A stretch of DNA of 7,535 nucleotides from an uncultured Lachnospiraceae bacterium (GTDB taxonomy: Bacteria > Bacillota > Clostridia > Lachnospirales > Lachnospiraceae): the NCBI GenBank assembly GCA_947177465.1, contig CAMWUP010000096.1:1-7535 (forward strand), written 5' to 3'. Below, in pieces: positions 1-5,757 of the stretch. The position numbers and the translations under genes are program-made. The first letter of the stretch is position 1; each line of letters opens with the position of its first letter. Below the pieces are notes generated by a model. That model was not told the DNA's origin and made no database searches. It was given only the letters and a program-made list of their open reading frames with translations.

Positions 1-753
1 CGGAGCGGAGAAATCCGTGTCCTTCCGCTCTACAGAAGTGGAATCCTTTGCATCATGCGACGCCAGCACCTCCAAAACGGCAGCGCAGTCGGTCACATCC
101 TTTGTCAGCGGTCCAATCTGGTCCAAAGACGAGCCATAGGCAATCAACCCATATCGGGAAACGGTGCCATAGGTCGGCTTCATGCCCACCACCCCGCAGA
201 AGGAAGCCGGCTGCCTGATGGAGCCTCCCGTGTCGGAGCCCAGCGCAAAAAAGCACTCGCCCGCCGCCACTGCTGCCGCGGAACCGCCGGAAGAACCGCC
301 GGGCACATGCGCCGTATTGTGGGGATTTTTTGTCACGCCGAATGCGGAAGTCTCTGTGGTGGAACCCATGGCAAATTCATCCATATTGGTTTTTCCCAAT
401 ATAACGGCTCCCGCCGCCTCCAGTGCATGTACCGCCTGTGCAGAAAAGGGCGGCACAAAATTCCCCAGAATTTTGGAAGAACAGGTTGTCAGCATCCCTG
501 CCGTACAGATATTATCCTTCACCGCAACGGGTACGCCCGCAAGAGCACCCAAAAGCGCTCCGCTTTCTATTTTTTTCTGCACTTCCTCCGCCCTTTTTAT
601 CGCGCCCTCCTTGTCAATCGTGACATAACAGTGAAGCGCCTCTTCTTTTTCCGCAATATTTTCCAACACAGCTTCCACCGCCTGCACAGCAGTCGTTTCC
701 CCTGTCTTTATTTTTTCCGCCAGTCCTGCTGCCGTCAATTCCATTAAATCCAT
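1..753 (-). CDS. gatA: Glutamyl/aspartyl-tRNA amidotransferase subunit A (partial, N-terminal 251 residues)
   Basis: This is the amidase subunit of GatCAB, which hydrolyses glutamine so that its ammonia can amidate Asp-tRNA(Asn) or Glu-tRNA(Gln) in the cytoplasm. The frame is open to the left edge, so the C-terminal half is missing only because the window ends. The amidase-signature core is intact: Lys79 in GVPVAVKDN, the Gly/Ser-rich stretch PGGSSGGSAA with Ser154, and Ser178 in GSDTGGSIRQP. These form the Ser-cis-Ser-Lys triad, and the numbering agrees with what I recall for Staphylococcus aureus GatA. NMDEFAMGS, the usual GatA segment, is at about 123-131. The start at 753 is chosen because GGGAGG lies six bases upstream; the second in-frame Met (codon 4) is worse placed. 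The start follows the gatC stop by 14 bp, with the ribosome binding site overlapping the end of gatC. gatB is expected beyond the left edge. Confidence 0.97.
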   Translation of the reverse strand, partial: MDLMELTAAGLAEKIKTGETTAVQAVEAVLENIAEKEEALHCYVTIDKEGAIKRAEEVQKKIESGALLGALAGVPVAVKDNICTAGMLTTCSSKILGNFVPPFSAQAVHALEAAGAVILGKTNMDEFAMGSTTETSAFGVTKNPHNTAHVPGGSSGGSAAAVAAGECFFALGSDTGGSIRQPASFCGVVGMKPTYGTVSRYGLIAYGSSLDQIGPLTKDVTDCAAVLEVLASHDAKDSTSVERKDTDFSAP

Positions 754-767
754 GACATACCTCCCTA

Positions 768-1061
768 CTATTCTACCGTTCTCGGCGCTTTGAACATACC
801 GTCCTTTTCACCCGGTGCGTTTTGCAGGATAGCGCTTCGGTCATCCCCATTTGTCACCACATCCTCCCTGAACACATTATCCATGGAAAATACATGGGAC
901 ATAGGTTCCACGCCGTCCGTATCCAGCTCATTTAATTTGTCGATATAATCCAGCATATCCGCCATATCCTTCTTGGCAGCCTCCTTCTCCTCGTCCGAAA
1001 GCTCCAGTTTGGCAAGAATACCCACATATTCAATCGTTTCATCTGAAATCTTATTTGCCAT
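768..1061 (-). CDS. gatC: Aspartyl/glutamyl-tRNA amidotransferase subunit C
   Basis: GatC is the small subunit that wraps around the GatA-GatB interface and stabilises the amidotransferase. The 97-residue length is normal for the family. Typical features are the N-terminal helix ISDETIEYVGILAKLELSDEE (the family usually has a V..lA.LARL.lseeE pattern here), the central helix LDYIDKLNELDTDGVEP, and the C-terminal MDNVFREDVV and APGEKDGMFKAPRTVE segments, matching the family pattern of R.D.v....r...l.nAP....g.f.vP.v.e. The start at 1061 has AAAGGAG six bases upstream. It lies between aspS and gatA in one transcription unit. The 133-bp gap to aspS is unusually long for this operon and is filled by tandem palindromic repeats. 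Confidence 0.96.
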   Translation of the reverse strand: MANKISDETIEYVGILAKLELSDEEKEAAKKDMADMLDYIDKLNELDTDGVEPMSHVFSMDNVFREDVVTNGDDRSAILQNAPGEKDGMFKAPRTVE

Positions 1062-1075
1062 CGTAATCTCCTTTC

Positions 1076-1222
1076 TATGGTTCCAAACGGCTTAGAATCC
1101 CACCGCGATTTAAGCCGTTCTACTTTGCTGTCCTTTATGGTTCCAGACGGCTTAGAATCTCAACGCGATTTAAGCCGTTCTACTTTGCCGTCCTCTATGG
1201 TTCCAGACGGCTTAAATCGCGG
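1076..1222. repeat. Two 60-bp tandem palindromic repeats plus a partial copy at the 3' end of aspS
   Basis: Units 1076-1135 and 1136-1195 have an exact 60-bp period and differ at five positions (55/60 identical by eye). A third, partial copy (1196 to about 1214) is the 3' end of aspS itself, including its stop codon. Each full unit contains an inverted repeat, ACGGCTTA...TAAGCCGT, extended by AATC/GATT across a one-base bulge, so each can fold into a hairpin of about 12 bp on either strand. A 16-base stretch at 1103-1118 is the exact reverse complement of 1207-1222 inside the aspS 3' end, so the unit resembles an inverted plus tandem duplication of that end. The repeats fill the aspS-gatC gap, and the last ends just before the gatC ribosome binding site. 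No U-tract follows the hairpins, so they are not obvious terminators. An mRNA-processing or stability role is possible but not shown. Confidence 0.9.
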
Positions 1223-2526
1223 GGAAACAGTGTGGTTTCGCGGACGTTGTCTTCGCCGATGAGTTTCATGGTGAGGCGTTCCAGTCCGATTCCCAGACCG
1301 CCGTGCGGGGGCATACCGTGCCTAAAAGCCATCAGGTAGGCATCCATGCCTTCTTCTGTCATGCCGCGGGCGGCAATTTTTTCCTGTAACATCCTGTAAT
1401 CGTGGATTCGCTGTCCGCCTGTGGTAATTTCCATGCCACGGAACAGGCAGTCAAAGCTCAGGGTAAAGGTGGGGTCCGACGGGTCATCCATGGCGTAAAA
1501 GGGACGCTTCTTGCTGGGATAATGTGTGACAAACACAAAATCCGCGTCGTACTCTTCTTTAAAATAACGGCTGATTAACGCTTCCTCCTCCGGCTCCAAA
1601 TCGTAGGGATTGCGGATAGGACGCTCGTATTTTTCCGACACCAGCCGCTTTGCCTCGTCAAAGCGGACACAGGGAATCTGCTCCGTCTTTGGCAGTGTAA
1701 CTTCCAAAATCGAAAGTTCTTTGGCATACCGGCTCTCCAGCAGAGCCATCATATTTTGCAGCACACCGGTTTCCATCGCCATAATATCCTCAAAACCGTC
1801 TATATACCCCATCTCAAAATCCAACGAGGTGTATTCATTCAAATGCCTTTTGGTGTTGTGCTTTTCGGCACGGAACACAGGCGCCGTCTCAAAAACCCTG
1901 TCAAACACACCGACCATCATCTGTTTGTAAAACTGTGGGCTCTGCTGCAAAACGGCAGGTCTGTGAAAATATTCCAGTTTAAAAATGTTGGCGCCACCCT
2001 CCGCACCCTTTGCCCCTATTTTCGGCGTGTGGATTTCTGTAAAGCCCTGTGCGGAAAGGAACTCCCGAAACCCCTTCACCACACCTTCCTGTATTTTAAA
2101 CTTAGCACGTTCCCTGATATTGCGAAGGGCAACCGGACGCATATCCAGATTGGTTTCAAGAGAAATGTTCATCTTCCATTTGGATACCGGAATCGGCATT
2201 GCCTCTGCCGGCTCCGAAAGGATTTTTACCTGGCAAAGCTTTAATTCCATGCCGCCGGGCGCTTTTTCATTCCGTGCCATAACGCCGCCTGCTTCCAGCG
2301 TCTGCCCCTCCTTTAAATCCTTTACGGCAATTTCTGCCGTGCTTTCCTCCAGCACGCACTGAAGCAGCCCTTCCCGCTTGCGCAGCATGACAAATGCCAC
2401 GCTCCCCATGTCTCTGACTGCGTGAACGGCTCCGTTTGTCTTCACACGCTTTCCTTCTGTCTCCTCTGCAAGCAGCGCGGACAGTTCCAAGGTTTCTTTT
2501 TCCTTTACTCCTGATAAAAATTCCAT
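1195..2526 (-). CDS. aspS: Archaeal-type aspartyl-tRNA synthetase, probably non-discriminating (aspartate--tRNA(Asp/Asn) ligase)
   Basis: This class II synthetase charges tRNA with aspartate. At 443 residues it is the short archaeal-type AspRS, not the bacterial type of about 590 residues with a GAD insertion. An N-terminal OB-fold anticodon-binding domain covers roughly residues 15-105 and the catalytic domain starts near 130. Motif 1 lies around FLSAQGFTEIHTPKI (156-170), QSPQFYKQ at 195-202, motif 2 around FRAEKHNTKRHLNEYTS (218-234), and motif 3 is GGLGIGLERL (409-418) with Arg417. The start at 2526 is supported by AAAGGAGG; an upstream extension would begin inside the T-box leader and is rejected. 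Placement ahead of gatC-gatA, behind a T-box with a likely Asn specifier, argues that it makes Asp-tRNA(Asn) for GatCAB. This is inference from context. The final codons are part of the downstream tandem repeat array. Confidence 0.93.
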   Translation of the reverse strand: MEFLSGVKEKETLELSALLAEETEGKRVKTNGAVHAVRDMGSVAFVMLRKREGLLQCVLEESTAEIAVKDLKEGQTLEAGGVMARNEKAPGGMELKLCQVKILSEPAEAMPIPVSKWKMNISLETNLDMRPVALRNIRERAKFKIQEGVVKGFREFLSAQGFTEIHTPKIGAKGAEGGANIFKLEYFHRPAVLQQSPQFYKQMMVGVFDRVFETAPVFRAEKHNTKRHLNEYTSLDFEMGYIDGFEDIMAMETGVLQNMMALLESRYAKELSILEVTLPKTEQIPCVRFDEAKRLVSEKYERPIRNPYDLEPEEEALISRYFKEEYDADFVFVTHYPSKKRPFYAMDDPSDPTFTLSFDCLFRGMEITTGGQRIHDYRMLQEKIAARGMTEEGMDAYLMAFRHGMPPHGGLGIGLERLTMKLIGEDNVRETTLFPRDLSRLEP

Positions 2527-2544
2527 AGCGGCCTCCTTTTTGTT

Positions 2545-2577
2545 TGTATTCCGGAAAAACAAAAAGCCCGGAATACA
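2545..2577 (-). promoter_or_regulatory. Post-terminator alternative hairpin in the aspS leader
   Basis: A third copy of the terminator stem sequence, CCGGAATACA read on the minus strand (rc of 2545-2554), lies just after the terminator U-tract. It is perfectly complementary over 10 bp to the 3' arm of the terminator (rc of 2568-2577). In read-through transcripts it could sequester that arm behind a 13-base U-rich loop, leaving the 5' terminator arm free for the antiterminator. It ends about 10 bases before the aspS ribosome binding site and leaves that site unpaired. The pairing is seen in the sequence; the role is inferred. Confidence 0.5.
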
Positions 2578-2594
2578 GTTGTCTGTATTCCGGG
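2555..2594 (-). terminator. Intrinsic terminator of the aspS T-box leader
   Basis: A perfect 12-bp stem, CCCGGAATACAG / CTGTATTCCGGG, with a four-base ACAA loop is followed on the minus strand by C, TTTTTG and TTTTT. It sits directly after the T-box antiterminator, about 28 bp before the aspS start codon. The CCCG at the base of its 5' arm is also the strand that closes the antiterminator, which gives the usual mutually exclusive folding. Confidence 0.95.
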
Positions 2595-2848
2595 ACGAAT
2601 ATACAAGCGCACATCCGTGGTACCACCCGTCTTGATAAACCGCCGCTTCCATCAAAGCGTTTTACCGGTCTACCCACTCTTACATTTAACGCATGTCACG
2701 TACTGCCCTACACAGCAAACCCTTCAGGCAGTCTGCTCCGGAGTGTTCCCTTCGCTGCTTCCCACAAACGGCGCTCTCAGTCGGTGACGCCGTATTCCTG
2801 TCGCTTTTCACAGCAAGAGTCTCTTTCATAGCATTTATTACTTTACTG
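2555..2848 (-). promoter_or_regulatory. T-box riboswitch, probable tRNA(Asn) specificity
   Basis: The leader carries the diagnostic T-box sequence GGGTGGTACCACGG (rc of 2615-2628), whose UGGU bulge pairs with the NCCA end of uncharged tRNA. The CGGG before it can pair with the CCCG of CGTCCCG downstream to form the antiterminator. Other parts visible in order are a Stem I base with AUGA and GGAG (a likely k-turn), a Stem I terminal hairpin ACGGCG/CGCCGT (2768-2773 with 2788-2793), a possible Stem II ACTGCC/GGCAGT (2702-2707 with 2727-2732), and a Stem III CGCTT/AAGCG (2644-2648 with 2655-2659). The 3' side of the specifier loop reads GAAGGGAACACUC. The best specifier is AAC (rc of 2745-2747), followed by the expected purine A, which means Asn. 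GAA (Glu) overlaps it by two bases. Uncharged tRNA should allow read-through into aspS-gatCA. The T-box call is firm; the specifier is a by-eye fold. Confidence 0.93.
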
Positions 2849-2854
2849 TAACGA

Positions 2855-2883
2855 AGTGTAGCACACCTTTTCACAAATTGCAA
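2855..2883 (-). promoter_or_regulatory. Sigma-A-type promoter of the aspS-gatCA operon
   Basis: On the minus strand TTGCAA (-35) and TACACT (-10) are separated by exactly 17 bp, with TG one base before the -10 (TGC then TACACT, an extended -10). Transcription would start near 2848, right at the 5' edge of the T-box Stem I region. The promoter overlaps the last codons and the stop codon (2871-2873) of the upstream flippase-like gene, so the two operons have no spacer between them. Confidence 0.75.
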
Positions 2884-3905
2884 GTATTTTTTTGTTTCCG
2901 TCCCACACTCCACCAGCAATATGCCGCTACAAGGGCGCTGATAATTAAGAGCATGTAGAAATTGAGCCCTCTGCTGATACACATGGAAACCGTCAGGCTG
3001 CCGCCGACAAAAACACCGCCGAATACCGCCGCATACATAAGCTCCGTTATGCCCTGAGAGCCCGGCAGGGGCAGCATATCCACCGCAATATAAACTACCG
3101 CCTGCAGCGCCATAATGGTAAACGCGTTCGTACCCGTAAACCCCATCCCCCTATAGACAAAATAGGTCAGGACAAACACACTGCACCTTTGCACAAAAGT
3201 AAACCCGACCAAAAAGACAAGCACCTTTGCATGGCTTTTCAGAAAAGAAACCGTCTTCTGATACTGTCCGACTGTGGTATGTATCATTTCACCGCGCTTT
3301 TCCGACGGCTTCAGCAGGTGAAGCTTCACACAGAAACGCTCTGCTGCTCTGATGACCTTTTCCATGCCCGCACCATTCAGCATGATTGCGAGTAGAATCA
3401 CCACCAGCAGCGCATTTAAAAACAGCCCCAGAAAATAGATGGGCAGGTATTCGCCCAGATGAAAGCTTAATCCCTTCCACCAAAACACGCTGATACCGAC
3501 TCCCATCAGAACCAGTACCAGCTTGTAAGCCGTTGCCACGCTCATCAGCACCACCGAGCTGTCCGCAATTTTATGTCCATCCTTACTCATGTAATACAAC
3601 TGCATGGGCTGCCCGCCGGTAGCCGAAGGCGTGATGCCCGAATAGAAAAATCCGGTAAAAGAATATTTAAGACAGCTTAAAAGCCGCACTCTGTCTCCAA
3701 TGGCGCGCAACAGATACCAAATCAGTATCCCCTCCGCCGATACAAAGAAGACCGCTGTCGCCGCCGCCAACAGCAGATATCCCTTGTGCATCTGCCGGAT
3801 AGCCTGAAGCAGCTCCCCGATATCCTGGTTTTTAAACACTACATAAAAAGTGAGCGCCGCCAGTCCCAAAAACAGCACTGCGCTCAGTATCTTTTTACCC
3901 TTCAT
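2871..3905 (-). CDS. Flippase-like membrane protein, LPG-synthase transmembrane family (UPF0104/YbhN-like)
   Basis: This 344-residue integral membrane protein resembles the transmembrane/flippase domain of MprF without the catalytic domain. Hydrophobic segments lie at about 5-24, 43-66, 118-142, 153-176, 227-251, 261-278 and 295-333, with a reentrant-looking stretch at 80-93. Family signatures are GITPSATGGQPMQLYYM (90-106) and PLPGSQGITE (279-288), which correspond to the PS.TGG.P and P.PGG.G..E motifs of the family. Such proteins are thought to move lipid or lipid-linked glycans across the membrane; the substrate cannot be read from sequence. The start at 3905 has GAGGAG six bases upstream and overlaps the preceding gene by 11 bp, which suggests translational coupling. 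The gene ends inside the promoter of the aspS operon, and I see no terminator between them. It is probably the last gene of the operon that begins with the glycosyltransferase. Confidence 0.88.
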   Translation of the reverse strand: MKGKKILSAVLFLGLAALTFYVVFKNQDIGELLQAIRQMHKGYLLLAAATAVFFVSAEGILIWYLLRAIGDRVRLLSCLKYSFTGFFYSGITPSATGGQPMQLYYMSKDGHKIADSSVVLMSVATAYKLVLVLMGVGISVFWWKGLSFHLGEYLPIYFLGLFLNALLVVILLAIMLNGAGMEKVIRAAERFCVKLHLLKPSEKRGEMIHTTVGQYQKTVSFLKSHAKVLVFLVGFTFVQRCSVFVLTYFVYRGMGFTGTNAFTIMALQAVVYIAVDMLPLPGSQGITELMYAAVFGGVFVGGSLTVSMCISRGLNFYMLLIISALVAAYCWWSVGRKQKNTCNL

Positions 3906-4476
3906 ATAAGGCTCCTCTTACAACTTGATATTGCGCATTCTCTATTCTATCCTTTTCAATAAAATCCGAAAGCGCACCCTCGAACATTATATCATCTTTT
4001 TTGTAATCATAAAAGTCCGCAGGCGTCACTAATGAAAAATGTTTGTGAAACAAATCCATTCCATGTGCGGACAGCAATCTTGCAATAAAGGAAGAGCAGG
4101 TATAATGCATCTTCTGATAAAAGGGCTTTTGCAGCAGTATACTGGGCAGTCCCAAAATACAGTAGTGAAAACGGAATCTCTTTTTATAACATTCCTTCAA
4201 TGCTTCTGCGATGTTCTCTTTCTGCTCCTTTGTACATTCCAGACTGTAAATCCTGTATTTTGCCGTCGGAAAAGCGCTGCAGATTTTCCTTTTGTTCTCC
4301 TTTTCAAATCCTGCAAACCATGGGATATAAGGATTTCTCCTTCCCACACTATACGCTTCTTCCAGCCTTTCGTCCATAGATAATACCACATGTATGTATT
4401 CTCTTTGTATCGCCAGCCGGATAATGCCTGCAAAAAATCCGGGTGTGTCCACCAGCGCAATATATATTTTCTCCAT
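3895..4476 (-). CDS. Putative permuted NlpC/P60 (YiiX/C92-like) cysteine hydrolase
   Basis: This is a 193-residue soluble protein without signal peptide or membrane segments. His29 follows a short N-terminal strand in REYIHVVLS, and Cys127 lies in MHYTCSSFIARLL. That order, early His-hydrophobic-hydrophobic-x-S then late Y.CSSF, is what circularly permuted NlpC/P60 (YiiX/YaeF, LRAT-like) thiol hydrolases show, where Cys and His form the active site. Such enzymes cleave amide or ester bonds in peptides or lipids; I cannot name the substrate. The start at 4476 is chosen for GGAG six bases upstream; Met at codon -4 has a GAGGA directly abutting it. It lies 16 bp after the glycosyltransferase stop and overlaps the flippase start by 11 bp, so all three are probably co-translated. 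The family assignment rests on motif spacing alone and should be checked by profile search. Confidence 0.7.
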   Translation of the reverse strand: MEKIYIALVDTPGFFAGIIRLAIQREYIHVVLSMDERLEEAYSVGRRNPYIPWFAGFEKENKRKICSAFPTAKYRIYSLECTKEQKENIAEALKECYKKRFRFHYCILGLPSILLQKPFYQKMHYTCSSFIARLLSAHGMDLFHKHFSLVTPADFYDYKKDDIMFEGALSDFIEKDRIENAQYQVVRGALYEG

Positions 4477-4492
4477 TTTAATCTCCATTCCT

Positions 4493-5506
4493 CTAACTGA
4501 ACTGATAGGTTTTCTTTGCCATTTCATATCCCTTCAGCGTCAACATTCTCCCCCATTTCCCCGGAAGATATGTAAGACCGCTCAGCGTTGTGTACCTAAG
4601 CCGCCTGTACAGGCTTATATCTTTTTTCTTTATATACTCCCACAGCGCACGACGCTTTCTGTCCGCTTCTGTCGTCTGTATCATACACAAGTACACGGAA
4701 GATATGGATATCATAATGGAAATATTGCGCAGCATGTACCGGAAAAGCTTGCGGGATTTGCCCCTTACAAGCTCTAAATCAACGCTGTCCGCCACCAGCT
4801 TTGTGACTGCTATCTGCTGGTCGATTCGCTTCTTGTAACTCTCCTCATTGACAGACTGATCCTCCCTGCCTAAAAAATAATGGTACAAATCCACATCCAG
4901 ATACATGATTTTCTGCACATATGGCAGCGGCTTATATGCAAAAAGATTATCCACATAAAATGTGTGCGCTGGCAGCTTCACACCGCTCTCCCGAAGCAGC
5001 GCCGTCCTGAATACAAGCGCGTGCATAACAAGATACTGGGAAGGCTTAAACATCCGCATATCCTGCCAGCCGCAAATTTTTTCCTCCGGAAAAATATTGC
5101 TGAAACTGACACTTTTCTGCCTGTTTTCATGAAGATGGTCATAGACATAATTACATACCACCATGTCCACGCCATCCTTCTGCTGTTTCAGGCATTTCAT
5201 AAGCCGCTCCAAAGCTTTTCTATCCAGCCAGTCGTCCGAATCGACCACCTTAAAAAAACGCCCCGACGCTATCCGCAGTCCTGCGTTGATTCCGGAACCA
5301 TGTCCGCCGTTCGCTTTATGCACCACCGTCACAATATTGGGATAGACCGCCGCATATTCATCGGCAATCGCCCCCGTATCGTCGGTAGAACCATCGTCAA
5401 TAATAATAATTTCTCCGTCCTCCCCGCAGAAGAGCAATGAATCGAGACAGCGCTTCATGTAATCTTCGGCATTATAGCACGGCACCACAAAAGTAATATC
5501 CTTCAT
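4493..5506 (-). CDS. Family 2 glycosyltransferase
   Basis: A 337-residue GT-A fold enzyme that would transfer a sugar from a nucleotide sugar to an undetermined acceptor on the inner face of the membrane. The N-terminal catalytic domain shows VVPCYNAEDYMKRCLDSLL (7-25), the nucleotide-binding IIIIDDGSTDD (33-43), GGHGSGINAGL (67-77) and the metal-binding DSDDW (89-93). The C-terminal region of about 150 residues is rich in Arg, Lys and Tyr, with one weakly hydrophobic stretch near 260-280 (RNISIMISISSVYLCMI) that may be membrane-associated. The start at 5506 has AGAGG six bases upstream. It is the first gene of the operon with the putative thiol hydrolase and the flippase-like protein, so envelope lipid or polymer glycosylation is the likely setting. 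The family is secure; the specificity is unknown. Confidence 0.93.
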   Translation of the reverse strand: MKDITFVVPCYNAEDYMKRCLDSLLFCGEDGEIIIIDDGSTDDTGAIADEYAAVYPNIVTVVHKANGGHGSGINAGLRIASGRFFKVVDSDDWLDRKALERLMKCLKQQKDGVDMVVCNYVYDHLHENRQKSVSFSNIFPEEKICGWQDMRMFKPSQYLVMHALVFRTALLRESGVKLPAHTFYVDNLFAYKPLPYVQKIMYLDVDLYHYFLGREDQSVNEESYKKRIDQQIAVTKLVADSVDLELVRGKSRKLFRYMLRNISIMISISSVYLCMIQTTEADRKRRALWEYIKKKDISLYRRLRYTTLSGLTYLPGKWGRMLTLKGYEMAKKTYQFS

Positions 5507-5540
5507 AATCTACCTCTTGTACGTTTTCTTTCACCAACCT

Positions 5541-5568
5541 ACTATATCGGAAAATAGTAAAGACTAAA
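5541..5568 (-). promoter_or_regulatory. Possible promoter of the glycosyltransferase operon
   Basis: A good -10 (TATAGT, rc of 5541-5546) lies 34 bp before the glycosyltransferase start. The only -35 match at suitable spacing is weak: TTTAGT (rc of 5563-5568) at 16 bp. Some promoter is expected here, because the upstream DNA is a decayed gene, but this site is tentative. Confidence 0.35.
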
Positions 5569-5578
5569 GGTAGAAATT

Positions 5579-5753
5579 CTAAATAATTACTAAATTTATG
5601 ATTTGCCTTACTGTCATTTCGCCGATGACAGCACCTCCTATCACCGTGAAGAAATGCACGCCCAGGCCCCTGTAATTCACCGGATTCCCCGTTTGTGAGA
5701 CCAGTGACGCTTCCCTTCGGGTCGTACAGGTAATAGCCTGTGCTGCCGTCATT
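5579..5753 (-). pseudogene. Rhs/YD-repeat protein remnant, internally deleted and frameshifted
   Basis: Two pieces of an Rhs core are joined in different frames. Reading from 5753, the first gives NDGSTGYYLYDPKGSVTGLT followed by NGESGELQ, the well-known stretch shortly before the Rhs hyperconserved region. From about 5689 a +1 frame gives NPVNYRGLGVHFFTVIGGAV and continues to a TAG at 5579-5581. That piece resembles the end of the core, where YD-repeat proteins usually read NNPVNY.DP.GHFF then a Gly-rich hydrophobic stretch. The segment of roughly 80-100 residues normally between these points is absent, so a deletion with loss of frame is the simplest explanation. There is no start codon or ribosome binding site. 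It abuts the stop codon of the lipoprotein gene at an A8 run. The first piece is a confident match by memory, the second a good one. Confidence 0.72.
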
Positions 5754-5757
5754 TTTT

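Noticed and set aside
55..747. Long plus-strand ORFs opposite gatA
   Set aside because: They are antisense shadows; gatA is unambiguous with all catalytic residues.
1077..1262. Plus-strand ORF through the 60-bp repeats
   Set aside because: The 60-bp period keeps any frame open across the units. The peptide is only the repeat translated and has no ribosome binding site.
2527..2655. Upstream 43-codon extension of aspS
   Set aside because: It begins inside the T-box antiterminator region, passes through the terminator hairpin and bypasses the strong AAAGGAGG-ATG at 2526.
2267..2982. Two overlapping minus-strand ORFs covering the T-box leader and the start of aspS (2267-2677 and 2686-2982)
   Set aside because: They read structured RNA or an out-of-frame shadow of aspS; no family resemblance and no ribosome binding site.
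5611..5631. Inverted repeat CTGTCAT...ATGACAG as a terminator
   Set aside because: Only 7 bp, no T-run on either side, and it lies inside the Rhs remnant.
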